Below, piece by piece: positions 1-9,931 of a DNA stretch of 64,000 nucleotides. The notes under the pieces were generated by a model. It searched no databases. It was not told where the DNA came from and saw only the letters and a list, made by a program, of their open reading frames with translations. Each line of letters begins with the position of its first letter. Within the stretch, counting starts at the first letter, position 1. Origin of the DNA: Tritrichomonas foetus (lineage: Eukaryota > Parabasalia > Tritrichomonadida > Tritrichomonadidae); the NCBI GenBank assembly GCA_001839685.1, contig MLAK01000145.1, positions 67,557 through 131,556 of the forward strand, given 5' to 3'. Both the position numbers and the translations under genes were made by a program.

Positions 1-183
1 TTCGTAAAGCGCAATATCTGTGATTTCTGAAAGATGAGACATTATCCAGTTAATTAAGGGCGGAAACTGTTTCCTGAAGGCCAAAATTGTATTTGATGCG
101 TTTGAAAGGTCGTTTAATATCGATGAGGATTCGTTAAGAATGCTGACTAAATTATCAAAGCTTTCGCCTGTGAAGTTATCCAT
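1..183 (-). CDS. N-terminal fragment of an unidentified protein, cut by the window edge
   Basis: Reading the minus strand from an ATG at 183-181 gives 61 open codons running off the left edge, beginning MDNFTGESFDNLVSILNESS. The composition (mixed charged and hydrophobic residues, FRKQFPPLINWIMSHLSEI) looks like real helical protein. An AAAAAGT heptamer lies at 210-216, about 27 bases upstream, as seen at many starts in this window. No family is recognisable from this fragment. Confidence 0.55.
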   Translation of the reverse strand, partial: MDNFTGESFDNLVSILNESSSILNDLSNASNTILAFRKQFPPLINWIMSHLSEITDIALYE

Positions 184-619
184 TTAAAGATAACGATCAT
201 TTTACATTGAAAAAGTCAAAATTCTGAAAGTGAATATTTCTCCAAAAACAGTTCATCTGAATGATCACTCATAAATAATTCGTTGATTGGTTTCTAAAAA
301 GGTAATAAAATGAAAAAATCTAATTGATTTTCATCTACTAGAAAATAAAGGTTTATGATAAAAATAATTTTGCCTTATGAATTTCTTTATTTCTAGAAAA
401 AACAATCAGTTATACATTAATATTGGATTTTGAATAGATTTACAAATCGAAGAACCATTAAATAATGGAATGACAAATCATGAAAAATTGGATGTTGAAA
501 AGTTTAAATTAAAATATGAAAAAATTATTTCAAAGATAAAAAAAAGTGATACAAATTATGAATGTGTTTAGTAGTTTACTGAGCTAAAAAAAAATGAATA
601 ATTTCAATTTTTTCTTTGT
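184..619. other. intergenic, no gene seen
   Basis: This stretch holds the 3' flank of the TRAP-gamma gene and the 5' flank of the edge-truncated gene. It is AT-rich with stops in all frames. The only notable element is the AAAAAGT heptamer at 210-216. Confidence 0.6.
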
Positions 620-1093
620 TTAAATTGAGAGGCTTGATAAATAGGCTGGTGGGATAGTTGCAATAAGTTGAGTCAAAACGAGTGATGTGGCTGCTGGGAA
701 TGATGTGAAAAATATGTGGGAGCAGATGAAAAGGAGGAAAACATAGATGGCGTTATTGTAGAAAAGTGTGAACCAAAGTCCTTCTGATCCTTGGTAAGTA
801 CCTTTCATTTGGACGGAGCGTTGCTTCTTGATCCATCTGGCAACATTATGATAAGCGAATGTAAGGGCAGCAGCACCAGCTAAATAACCAACGATAACAT
901 ATGGAAGATCATTTTGGATCTCGAGGCCACGAACTGAAGTGTAGAGGAGGATTGAGAGAAGGCTTGTGAGCAAGGCAAACGGTAAGTACTTTAAAGCATC
1001 AAAGCTTGATGGGCGCTTTGTAGGAGAAATACCTGCAAAGGCTGCTTCTTCATCTTCTGGAGTGTTTGCAGTTTGTCTGGTATTACGAGACAT
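620..1093 (-). CDS. SSR3: Translocon-associated protein gamma subunit (TRAP-gamma / SSR3-like)
   Basis: A 157-residue membrane protein. TRAP-gamma is an ER membrane subunit that associates with the Sec61 channel and aids insertion of some secretory proteins. About four hydrophobic segments are visible (roughly 33-53, 62-82, 113-130, 135-155). Between pairs two and three sits the family-like stretch LTFAYHNVARWIKKQRS (77-93) and then LWFTLFYNNAIYVFLLF (106-122), which resembles the AYKNV...FSIFYNN pattern of animal TRAP-gamma. The cytosolic loop is shorter than in animals (about 185 residues in total there). The start is the only ATG that precedes the first membrane segment. The stop TAA is followed by AC, giving TAAA. 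AAAAAGT-type heptamers in both orientations lie at 1114-1120 and 1125-1131 just upstream. Identity rests on motif recall, not on a search. Confidence 0.8.
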   Translation of the reverse strand: MSRNTRQTANTPEDEEAAFAGISPTKRPSSFDALKYLPFALLTSLLSILLYTSVRGLEIQNDLPYVIVGYLAGAAALTFAYHNVARWIKKQRSVQMKGTYQGSEGLWFTLFYNNAIYVFLLFICSHIFFTSFPAATSLVLTQLIATIPPAYLSSLSI

Positions 1094-2955
1094 TTGTTTG
1101 GCCAGATGTTGACACTTTTTGAAGAAAAAGTTTTCATCGTCTTTCTTTCGAAATGAGAAATAAAGTTCCCAAAAAGTTCATAAAAGGAAACAATTGAGCG
1201 CCAAAATCATGATTTCATTGATTGCAATGCATATTGTTTCATCCAAATATGTAACCAAATATTTGGTTCACACTTTTCGAATAATAGTTTTATTGAGTAT
1301 AAATCTGAATAATTATTAATAAGTAGACTTTCAACATAATCTGAAATACATATTGCTTGAGATATTGTTTTCTACTTCCGATGAGTGTTCATCGTAAAAG
1401 GTCTTTGTGATATATATATTGAGTTATTTTTTTTGTATGTGTGCAGTATTAAATAAATTTTGAACTCATAATTTTTAATATTGGCAATTAATATCAAATC
1501 AATGGTCATTTCATTGATGAGAGTATACAAATATCTGGTAAAGTTGTTAAACTTCGGCTTTATTATGTTTAGAAGACCTTTTAAGAATGAATTTATGGAA
1601 TATCACATATCTAAATTTCGTCATCAAATTGGAATTTCGAATGGAATAAATTTCATTAGTATATTCATATGATACAAACCAAATTTTACTAAGCATTGAC
1701 AAATATTAGCTTGTTTGGTAAATCTTAATAATATTATCCGATAATTTGAAATTAAATTGAAGTTCATAATAGAATTGAATATATTTAACTAATTTTATAT
1801 GTTTTCTACTAAGAATTCCTGTTTTTACCAATTTTAATCTCCATTTCTGGAAAATCGGAAGATAAATGAGGATTGCGCGAAATCATTGATTTTTAATATA
1901 ATATGATATATTAAGTCTTAAAATACTCTCTTTCCCCTAAATGTATTTTTTTGATTCAATTATATCAGGTCTGAATCTTGATAAAAATTGTTTTGAAAAA
2001 ATACAATGTATAGATAATGACAAAATCTCATATAAATTCCTGAATAGCATATATTGTGCAATTCTATTCATATATTTTTCTGAATATTATCGAATTATCA
2101 TGTTCGAGAAGTATAGTCAATCATATTGGATATCTGGCCAACGATAAACTATCAAAGTGATTTATCATCATATAATCATTCCAAGGCAACTATATGTCTT
2201 GGAACCTCACCTCACAATTACTTTTCCGCATTTAATATCAAAAGTGTGAATAATTCATTCAATGATTTGTTAATATTATTCTACACAAACATTGTGTGCT
2301 TAGAAAGATTTAAATCTAAAAACAAATTCCAATACGTTTTTGAATTTTGAAATATCACAAAAATACCATACTTAAATTTGCGAAGCCCCCACAAACCATT
2401 CAAACCATTGAGAACATATTTAAAATAACACCGTCGTATTTCTCTATGTTGGCTGTGAATGGCCTCACGCGTATACAGCTAATGGTATAGGTATGTTGGC
2501 GAGTATCGAATATTGAAATTCCCGGTTTCCAAAAGTGATCAGTTGACCAACTGTCGAAATTTCCGTTTTTTTCAATACAATTTTTAGTGACGGTTTTTTT
2601 CGGCCAAATCTCGATATTTTTATGAAAAATTAATAATAGAAGTTGATTATTATGCAACCAATTCATTAAATATTCTACAGAAACATAGTCTCAAAAAAAT
2701 GAATTGATATTTAATGTATTTAATTATTAAATACTATTTAACTTTACAATCATAACAATTTTTTTCATATGATTTTTCATATGATTGTTTGGCGATAAAG
2801 TTAATTGATCAGAAAAAAAATTTTATAGAATATTCAATCAGAGCTAATCAAAATTGACAATATGAATACAATCTCCCCATTCAATATTTGTGATAATTTC
2901 AGTTTGTCATATAATTCAACCAACAATTTATTTTTATTTTTCGTTGATCAGAAAA
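1094..2955. other. 1.86-kb gene-poor stretch with a GC-richer pocket at about 2395-2600
   Basis: No gene can be supported. Short ORFs occur (an ATG ORF at 1941-2147 overlapping another at 2126-2350 on the plus strand, and one at 2400-2666 on the minus strand) but none has recognisable protein character. The part around 2430-2600 is visibly richer in G+C than its surroundings and is open on both strands for a while; see the finding. A GCGCCAAA-like box lies near 1198-1205 upstream of the TRAP-gamma gene. Confidence 0.5.
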
Positions 2956-3588
2956 ATGTATCCAGGTGGATCAAACTATGATATGACCAACCAGCAAGGA
3001 GCCGGACAGTGGATGCAAGGCCAGCCAGCTCAAGCCCCAACCCAGACAATCCCATCTCTCGACCAGGAAGAAGAAGGTGATACATCCCGCCGCCCAGCTA
3101 ACGCCTTCATCTTGTATTCTCAGACCATGCGTTCAGTCGTTCGTCAAGAGAACCCATCGTTGACCAACACGGAAGTCTCCAAGCTTCTCGGAAAGATGTG
3201 GAAGGAGGTTCCTAATGAAACCAAATTACAGTACAAGCAGAAGGCCGCAGCTTCACAAGAAGAGTTCAAACGCCAACACCCAGACTACACCTATCGCAAG
3301 GCCAGGAGGAAGAGGGCCCTCAACGAATTACTCACCAAGAGCACACAAGGATATGGCGGATTCGACCCACAGATGCAGATGTTTGCAGCTAATCCACAAA
3401 TGATGGCATTCGGAATGCCGGGAATGGCCGGAGTACCAGGAATGCCAGGACAAATGCCTGGACAAATGCCAGGTGGAATCCCAGGAATGCCTGGACAAAT
3501 GCAGCCTGGAATGACCCCAACAATGCCAGGACAGATGCAGCAAATGAACTATACTGGAATGTCACAGGGACAACCTATGTATCAATAA
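2956..3588 (+). CDS. HMG-box protein with Met/Pro/Gly/Gln-rich tail
   Basis: A 210-residue protein from the ATG at 2956; the frame is open a little further upstream but without an ATG. Residues 45-115 form one HMG box: RRPANAFILYSQTMRS, then a central KLLGKMWKEV, then EFKRQHPDYTYRKARRKR. The RPANAFILYS opening and the PDYTYRKARRK end are like the sequence-specific (SOX/MAT type) class, so it probably binds and bends DNA in the nucleus. Residues 1-40 are Q-rich, and residues 150-194 hold repeated MPGQ/GMPG units of low complexity. Codons are GC-richer than in the neighbours, as in the ribosomal protein gene at 43752, suggesting high expression. The stop codon reads TAAAG, overlapping the polyadenylation signal. 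A non-specific HMGB-type role cannot be excluded. Confidence 0.88.
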   Translation: MYPGGSNYDMTNQQGAGQWMQGQPAQAPTQTIPSLDQEEEGDTSRRPANAFILYSQTMRSVVRQENPSLTNTEVSKLLGKMWKEVPNETKLQYKQKAAASQEEFKRQHPDYTYRKARRKRALNELLTKSTQGYGGFDPQMQMFAANPQMMAFGMPGMAGVPGMPGQMPGQMPGGIPGMPGQMQPGMTPTMPGQMQQMNYTGMSQGQPMYQ

Positions 3589-4512
3589 AGAAGTCCATTT
3601 GCTCAAATTTATTTTCATTTTTTTTATTTATTTTTGGGATCTTATTTGGAATTTGACTATAATATATACATAACAAGTGTGTTTAAGTATAGCTTTTCAT
3701 TGTTTTTTCTTTATTTTGAAATAATTGAAATATTTTGTAAAAAAGTTATATGAATCCTGCCAAACTTATAATGGCAATCATTTTGATATATAAAATAAAA
3801 AGAAAATTATAAGTTTTCTGTGATCGAAATATCCATCTGGGTGAATTTAAATCAATCACTTTTGTCTGCTTTTGAATAATCTCAATTCTTTTCAATAGAG
3901 ATGACTTATAATATGTAATGAAATTTGGTTTCTTATATTTTTGGAAACATAAAACATTCAATTTTCTCAAATAGAAATGATTTATTCGAAAATTAACATT
4001 TTGACGAATCTTAACAAGTGAATATTATATGATTCAATAGAATATTAGAATTACATAATTTATCAAGAGTGTAAGTATTTTAGATAGATTCTATTAACGA
4101 ATTTGTGTCAAAAAATTCCACTTTTTCAATACTCCATTTGTTGGACATCTGATTGATATTTGAAAGTGTGAGAAAAGTTTTATCAGAAAGCTTTTTGAAA
4201 TGATTATCCTTAGTTTTTCATTTAAATGGGTCATATTTTTTACTTTTCTTTAGGGCTCGGAATTGTGGGACAAACCGCCAAAACTGTATGGTGAAATAAT
4301 GAGTGAAATGGTCATTTTTAATGGCAAACAAAGAACTTTTTAGAGCCATAATTTTCTTTTCTTTCTTTTTTTTAAAAAACTTTTTGAAACAAAAACATTG
4401 ATATGACATATTTCAAATGATACATTTGGCGAAAAAAAAAAAGAAATCTTTTTCATGAGTTATTTATTATATAAAAATTCATAACAAAAAAGAAAAATGG
4501 GTCTTCGACATT
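3589..4512. other. convergent 3' intergenic, no gene seen
   Basis: The 3' flanks of the HMG-box gene and the Rad23-like gene meet here. The sequence is AT-rich with short random ORFs only. A small GC-richer patch near 4250-4290 was too short to interpret. Confidence 0.6.
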
Positions 4513-5241
4513 CTACTTCATTTCTTTCAACATTTCACGTGTTGCAGTTTCATCTCTATTGCATGCAATATATGCTTGTGGGATTAGAAATTGATTAAAT
4601 CCCTCTGATTTCAATTTTTCTAAGATTGCAAAATCTTCTTGAGTAAAGGTTTCAGCTGTATCTTCCATTTTTGTTGTAGCTGGAGGATTTGCTGGTACCA
4701 ATTTTGGTGCTCGTGTTCTTCGAGGGTGGCAGTTACAATTACGAGTGAATAAATTTGGGATATTATCTGATAATAAATATTCGATTGCTCTGTCAACATT
4801 TCCGTAAGATGCCTGAAGTGCTTGCTGGCATTTTTCGTAAGGAAATCCGAGATCGGTAAGTATTGCTAATTGTGATATATTTAATGAAACCGGCGCGCTT
4901 TTTGGCTTGCTAATTCTGAATAAACATTTTGTCGGCTGAATTTCTGAGTAGGGGGTTGCGACAAAATTAGCTTTAACTTTGCTAGAACTTTTACCGCGTT
5001 TTTTATGCATGATGAAAGTTGGCGGGCCTTTTATTCCATGAATGGATTCTAATATTGTCGTGCTATTTTGAAGTTGCTGGTGCGGATTCGATCTCATTAA
5101 GGAGATATGGTTGACATCAATATTGGTTTCAGCAAAAATTTTAACTTTTAGATCATGAATCGATTCGTTTGGTGACATTTCATATTTAGTTACCAATGAT
5201 GAAGGATATCGTTTTACATATATGTCGATTTTTTGATCCAT
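4513..5241 (-). CDS. UBL-UBA-UBA proteasome shuttle protein (Rad23-like, no XPC-binding domain)
   Basis: The most likely start is the ATG at 5241, giving 242 residues; an upstream in-frame extension to 5307 would add 22 residues before the UBL domain and looks like leader sequence. Residues 4-80 form a ubiquitin-like domain (IDIYVKRYPS ... SIHDLKVKIF ... ISLMRSN). Residues 122-160 form a UBA domain with the LTDLGFPYEKCQQALQAS core. Residues 202-240 form a second UBA (LEKLKSEGFNQFLIPQAYIA), close to the C-terminal UBA of Rad23 (LxxLGF...VIQAYxAC). This order is that of Rad23, which ferries ubiquitylated proteins to the proteasome and in nucleotide excision repair stabilises XPC/Rad4. The STI1/XPC-binding domain normally between the UBAs is absent; a short Cys/Arg/Pro-rich linker (165-190) replaces it. 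An ACTTTTT box lies at 5283-5289. Confidence 0.72.
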   Translation of the reverse strand: MDQKIDIYVKRYPSSLVTKYEMSPNESIHDLKVKIFAETNIDVNHISLMRSNPHQQLQNSTTILESIHGIKGPPTFIMHKKRGKSSSKVKANFVATPYSEIQPTKCLFRISKPKSAPVSLNISQLAILTDLGFPYEKCQQALQASYGNVDRAIEYLLSDNIPNLFTRNCNCHPRRTRAPKLVPANPPATTKMEDTAETFTQEDFAILEKLKSEGFNQFLIPQAYIACNRDETATREMLKEMK

Positions 5242-5548
5242 TTGGAAACAAAATTTTGATGTTGGAAAACTATTGGAATTACACTTTTTCCAAGAAAATG
5301 TTTTCAATTTTTTCCATTTTTTGAATATCTGGTCTTTTTATACTTTGAGATTTTCTTTGAAATAATTGATAGAAAAAACCATTAATATTGACTGGTTTAT
5401 TGACGAAAATATTTTATCGAACTTTTATCCATATTTTCAAATTATTATATCAATATTTTGAATACAATGCAAATAAAATACTATTTACCGACGATAATTT
5501 CATCTATTTTCGAAGAGGTGAATTTATTTGGCGTAAAGCCATCATAAA
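5242..5548. promoter_or_regulatory. divergent promoter region between the Rad23-like and SMP-like genes
   Basis: The two start codons point away from each other across about 307 bases, so both promoters must lie here or inside the leaders. An AAAAAGT-type heptamer (ACTTTTT, 5283-5289) is 42 bases upstream of the Rad23-like ATG. Nothing comparable is seen near the other start. Confidence 0.4.
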
Positions 5549-7057
5549 ATGGTGTTTGAAAGCCTTTTAAACTTCATCGCTGGTGTTGTCATCGGTGCAA
5601 TATTCTTCCTAATAATACTCTTGTTCTTGATTTGTACCCGTTGGTGCCTTCCAGTGCCTCGGAACCCCGTCGCCAAAAATATGAGTCCTGATAAAATGAC
5701 AAAAGAAAACAAAGAAACAGCGAAATGGCTTTCCACAATTATTCATAGCGATTACATCCATTCGTCACTTCAACTCAAGCTCGCCCAAAGTATCCAATAC
5801 TCTTTCGACAAACTCATTACAGATGATATCAAAAAAACTGTCTCGAGCGTGAAAGTTGTCAAAACTAGTTTTCCAAATCCATCATTCACCACAGTCAAAA
5901 CAGTAGACAGCGAAGGAACCATTGTTTCCACTCTTTCTATTGATTTCTCATCAGCTGTCACTATTGACACAAAAATCACATTGGCTGCAACAAACAAAAC
6001 CATTAAATCAGTCGCTACTGTTTCAACAGTTTCACCAACGGTTAGAATAACGATTCCTCATGAAGTTGGATTAATCAAAATCGAATTTTTCAGTGGTGCA
6101 GATTCAAAAATTACCTTCCAATCAGAAGAAAACGTTTCTCAGTTGAAATCACTTGAAGCTGTTTTATCACAAGCCATCAAACACATCACTCTGGAATTTG
6201 ATGTTGATACTGTTCCTGAAGAACCAACACAACCAGAATCACCAACAAAACCAGCTAAAACAGAAAAAGAAGAAGTTCCTGTTATTGATGAACGTGGAAT
6301 TAAATTAAACGATGAAGAAGACCAAGCTTCTCCAAATCAACAACAATCTTCAAAGCCAGCATCACCTAAAGCATCACCATCACCAAAATCTGATAATGTT
6401 CAACCAAAACAACCATCACCAAAACAACCACAACCATCTCAATCTGAATCTGTGAAAGTTGAAAATGTTACCAACCAAACTCAAAATGCGAAAGAAAACT
6501 CATCATCAAGTAGTGATTCTTCAGATGATGAAGAAGTTGTTACAAGCTCGATTAGTATGACTCGCCGTACAATTCTTGTTAATGATGAAAATGGTCAAGC
6601 CAGCCAATCAACTCGTCAAGTTTCTCCAGTTCAAAATGGCACATTTACACAAATCGTTCAAAGCGCCGACGGTCAATCGCTTTCAGCAGTTCGAACATCT
6701 TCAAATCACGAGCAAAGCTCATCTCAAAACCAGAACCATAGCGTCGTTGAAGCAGAAGATGGTTCGAAATTAACAAATGTTTACGCACAAGCAAGTTCGC
6801 ACGTCAGAGACGAAGCTAATCTTCATGCAGTTCATGCAGAAGAAGGTGAAAATTACAGAATGATGATGCAATTAAAAGCATCACAAATGCATCAAGAAGA
6901 TCATGATGTTCAACATAATACTTCTGTCCAAGAGGACGAAAACGGAATTTTAATCACCCATGAAACAATCATGACAACAACAATCGAACATGTTGAAGAA
7001 ACACATGTACAAACTGTTATTCAACAACAAGTGACATCATCACAACTTCCTCAATAA
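5549..7057 (+). CDS. Membrane-anchored SMP/TULIP-like lipid-transfer protein with long disordered tail
   Basis: A 502-residue protein. Residues 8-29 form one strongly hydrophobic segment (IAGVVIGAIFFLIILLFLI) right at the N-terminus, consistent with ER membrane anchoring. Residues 57-215 have the layout of an SMP domain: WLSTIIHSDYIHSSLQ (near the WLN..L opening), a helix ending in ITDDIKKTV, then alternating beta strands with hydrophobic residues every second position (VKVVKTSFPNPSFTTVKTV, TIVSTLSIDFSSAVTI, VRITIPHEV, LIKIEFF). SMP proteins carry phospholipids between the ER and other membranes at contact sites. Residues 220-502 are low complexity: a Pro/Ser/Lys/Gln-rich stretch, an acidic serine run near 315-330, then Gln/His/Glu/Val-rich sequence. 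No C2 or PH domain is seen. The SMP call is by pattern only and needs profile or structure confirmation. Confidence 0.55.
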   Translation: MVFESLLNFIAGVVIGAIFFLIILLFLICTRWCLPVPRNPVAKNMSPDKMTKENKETAKWLSTIIHSDYIHSSLQLKLAQSIQYSFDKLITDDIKKTVSSVKVVKTSFPNPSFTTVKTVDSEGTIVSTLSIDFSSAVTIDTKITLAATNKTIKSVATVSTVSPTVRITIPHEVGLIKIEFFSGADSKITFQSEENVSQLKSLEAVLSQAIKHITLEFDVDTVPEEPTQPESPTKPAKTEKEEVPVIDERGIKLNDEEDQASPNQQQSSKPASPKASPSPKSDNVQPKQPSPKQPQPSQSESVKVENVTNQTQNAKENSSSSSDSSDDEEVVTSSISMTRRTILVNDENGQASQSTRQVSPVQNGTFTQIVQSADGQSLSAVRTSSNHEQSSSQNQNHSVVEAEDGSKLTNVYAQASSHVRDEANLHAVHAEEGENYRMMMQLKASQMHQEDHDVQHNTSVQEDENGILITHETIMTTTIEHVEETHVQTVIQQQVTSSQLPQ

Positions 7058-7505
7058 TTACATCAATAATTTTATCAATAGTATTTTCGAAAATATCATC
7101 TAAATTATACACATTTTACTTTGCATTCCTTTGTATTTTAAATTTTATTAATAGAAAATGTTTCACTTTTTATCTTGTGATATTATTACATATAATACCA
7201 ATATGTGGTGTAATTTGAAGGACATTCGAATAATATTTATGTTAAATTATTTAAAGAAATTTAATAGATAAAGAAGAATAAAATGGCTAATGGTAAGTAT
7301 GCATTTATTTTACCGAAGTAGGATAATGATGCTTTTTCTGTTTGACGAATTTTTTTTCTGGTGAAAAAAGATGATTTCGCGGTGGTTATTAGCATCGAAA
7401 TTTGAATAAAAATAACAATATTTGAGAAAAACTTTATCGTCTTATTCATCGGTTGAAATTTCTATTGATTTTTCAGTTTCTCTCAAAAAAAAAAATCTCG
7501 CTCGA
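7058..7505. other. intergenic, no gene seen
   Basis: This holds the 3' flank of the SMP-like gene and the 5' region of the AP-3 beta gene. A frame continuous with the adaptin is open upstream of its ATG (from 7422) but has no ATG there, so it is probably leader. A near-match GAAAAACTTT occurs around 7426-7435. Confidence 0.5.
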
Positions 7506-9632
7506 ATGTCTAATCTTGGCGCTATTGGCTCCCAGGACTTCGAAAATCCAACAAACATCGAACAGGATAAGAAGAATGACACCGGTCCAATTTCTCTTGA
7601 GGACCAAAAAGCTACTACCATTGAGCAAATCTCCAAATTAATCGTTTCAACAAATGTTACAGACCGTGCAAAAGCGATGAAAATGTTAATCGCTATGATG
7701 TCAAAAGGCCATGACGTCCAAGATTTTGCTCCTTTTGTTGTTCAGCAAGTCGCCTCATCCGATCCACAATGCAGACAATTAGCCTACATTTTCCTTAACC
7801 ATTACGCAAGCGAATGCATGGAAACCGTTCTTTTGAGTATCAACACCTTCCAGCGATCGTTAACCGATAATGATCCAATTATTCGTGCCCTTGCCGTAAA
7901 GATGATTAGTTCTGTTCCACAGGCCGACATCATTCCCGAAATTCAAAGCGCAGTTGAACAAGTTATTGGTGATCCAAGTCCTTACGTTAAAAAAGCCGCT
8001 GCTTTCGCAATTATTAAGGCGGCCGAACTCGATCCAAATCTTATCGATAACTATCTTCCTTTCATCGACCGATTATTAGGAGAAACAAATCCAATCGCTT
8101 TCAGTGGCGCCATTGCAGCTTATTGGTCAATCTGCCCAGAAAATATCGAATTCATCCATCCTCGATTCAGATTCATTTGCCAGAATATTCAAAAGTTCGA
8201 CGAATATGCGCAAGTTTTTACCCTTCGAGCCCTTTCGCTTTACACTCGACTTTGCTTCAAAAATCCATCCGACGAAGAGGTTGAAGAAACTGAAGCCGCT
8301 TTCTGGGATGAAAACCCAACCAAAGAGAACATCTCATCAGACCATCTCCTCATCATTTCTGCGGCCAAAAAATGCCTCAATTCTCCAAATCCAGCCGTTG
8401 TTCTCGCAGCCGTTTCTTACATCAAATATTGCGCGCCACTTGCTCACCTTAATGCTGTAGCACGCCCTCTTGTTCGTCTCCTCTACGAAAACCCGCTTAC
8501 AGCGCAAATTTCGTTGACCACAATTTTAACCATCGCCACAGGCCATGCCCACGTTTTTGTGCCGCACTTGAATCATTTCTATGTCCGCAAGACAGACAAT
8601 TCCACCATCAAACGCCTCAAATTGAGAGTTTTAACCGTCCTTGCATCTCCATCAAACGCCGACATGATTTTGAGTGAATTGGCCGTTTACACAGGTAGCA
8701 ATGATTCTGAATTTGCAGCACTTGCTGTCAAAACTATGGGCAAGTTGGCGATGATAAATCAGACAATTATTCCAGTCTGCCTCGTTTCTCTTTTGAAGTT
8801 AATGGGTCGTGCTGAAGGAAAGGTTCTCGCTGAGGTTGTTCTCGTTATGGCCACCATCCTCCGTCTGAAGCGTCGCACAGACGATGAAGCACAGGCCTTA
8901 CGAAGTTTGTGCCGTAAATTCACCAGCATTAAAGACCCGGCTGCTCGTGCAGCAGTCCTTTCAATTGTTGGTGATATGCACGAAACACATCCAGAGTTTG
9001 CTCCACAGCTCCTTCGTTACATCGCTCAGAATTTCGCTGATGAGCCAGCAGAAGTACGTTTGCAGTCGCTCACACTTGCTGCGAAGCTTATTGCATGCGG
9101 TACAACTTCTCAGGTTCCAATGTATCTTTTGAAGATTTGCGAGCGCGATAATGAATTTGATGTTCGAGATCGCGCACGCTTTTTATTGTCGTTGGTTGAA
9201 TCTAAAGCAGAGAAAATCTGCAACCACTTAAAGGAGCTCCTCTTCCCAGAAAGACAACTTCCAAAATGGACAGCAATGGACACTCTAAACAACTACCAAA
9301 TTGGAACATTCTCGCACTTCTACGAAAGAGAAGTTCCTGGATACGACCCGATGATCGACTGGGCTCCAGAGGACGAATTGCCTGATGACAGCGTCAGACA
9401 GCCAATGAGGAAGATGCCAGATGGAACAATGGTGCCAGTGTCAACTGAGATCAATGATGATGACAATTTGGATATAAACAACTTCTTCAACGATGAAATG
9501 GAATATGAAGAAGAGGAAGAAGAAGCTGGGCTCGACTTGATGCCAAACGAGGACGACGAAAACGTTGAATACTACGAGTATGAAGAGGAAGATGAAAACC
9601 CAAAGAACGACTATGACAACTTCTTTGATTAA
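7506..9632 (+). CDS. AP3B: AP-3 complex beta subunit-like adaptin
   Basis: A 708-residue protein from the ATG at 7506. Residues about 35-560 form an alpha-solenoid adaptin trunk: MLIAMMSKGHDVQDFAPFVVQ, LAYIFLNHYA (large adaptins have a similar YLYLxxYA), NDPIIRALAVKMIS, DPSPYVKKAAAFAIIK, EVVLVMATILRLK. The segment SGAIAAYWSICPENIEFIHP matches the AP-3 beta pattern (CPERIDLIH) better than AP-1/2 beta. AP-3 coats vesicles carrying cargo from endosome or trans-Golgi to lysosome-related compartments. The C-terminal 90 residues are strongly acidic (runs of E and D with Y). No clathrin-box or ear domain is visible, so it is shorter than animal AP3B1 (about 1,090 residues). The stop is followed by AA (TAAA). 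Confidence 0.8.
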   Translation: MSNLGAIGSQDFENPTNIEQDKKNDTGPISLEDQKATTIEQISKLIVSTNVTDRAKAMKMLIAMMSKGHDVQDFAPFVVQQVASSDPQCRQLAYIFLNHYASECMETVLLSINTFQRSLTDNDPIIRALAVKMISSVPQADIIPEIQSAVEQVIGDPSPYVKKAAAFAIIKAAELDPNLIDNYLPFIDRLLGETNPIAFSGAIAAYWSICPENIEFIHPRFRFICQNIQKFDEYAQVFTLRALSLYTRLCFKNPSDEEVEETEAAFWDENPTKENISSDHLLIISAAKKCLNSPNPAVVLAAVSYIKYCAPLAHLNAVARPLVRLLYENPLTAQISLTTILTIATGHAHVFVPHLNHFYVRKTDNSTIKRLKLRVLTVLASPSNADMILSELAVYTGSNDSEFAALAVKTMGKLAMINQTIIPVCLVSLLKLMGRAEGKVLAEVVLVMATILRLKRRTDDEAQALRSLCRKFTSIKDPAARAAVLSIVGDMHETHPEFAPQLLRYIAQNFADEPAEVRLQSLTLAAKLIACGTTSQVPMYLLKICERDNEFDVRDRARFLLSLVESKAEKICNHLKELLFPERQLPKWTAMDTLNNYQIGTFSHFYEREVPGYDPMIDWAPEDELPDDSVRQPMRKMPDGTMVPVSTEINDDDNLDINNFFNDEMEYEEEEEEAGLDLMPNEDDENVEYYEYEEEDENPKNDYDNFFD

Positions 9633-9931
9633 AATAAAGAACTTCTATTCTTTTCATTTTATTTTTCCTTGATATTTAGTGAAAATGAAGATACAAAGTG
9701 AGCATCATCATTTACGGAATGAATGACATTTTTGTCATTCTCATGAGAAGAACTGAAAGGTATCAATACAAGACTCAGAAAAATGATTCCTGGAAAGCAA
9801 CATGATGAATATATTCATATATATATATAGATCGATCCAAAACATGAAAAAATCGAACAAACATAAACATGGTAAAAAAACTAAGTGATATACTTTATAC
9901 TTTAGTTAAACAAGTAACACGAACATTTGTT

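Noticed and set aside
1941..2350. Two overlapping plus-strand ORFs of 68 and 74 codons
   Set aside because: Composition is that of random AT-rich DNA, and no joined frame gives a recognisable domain.
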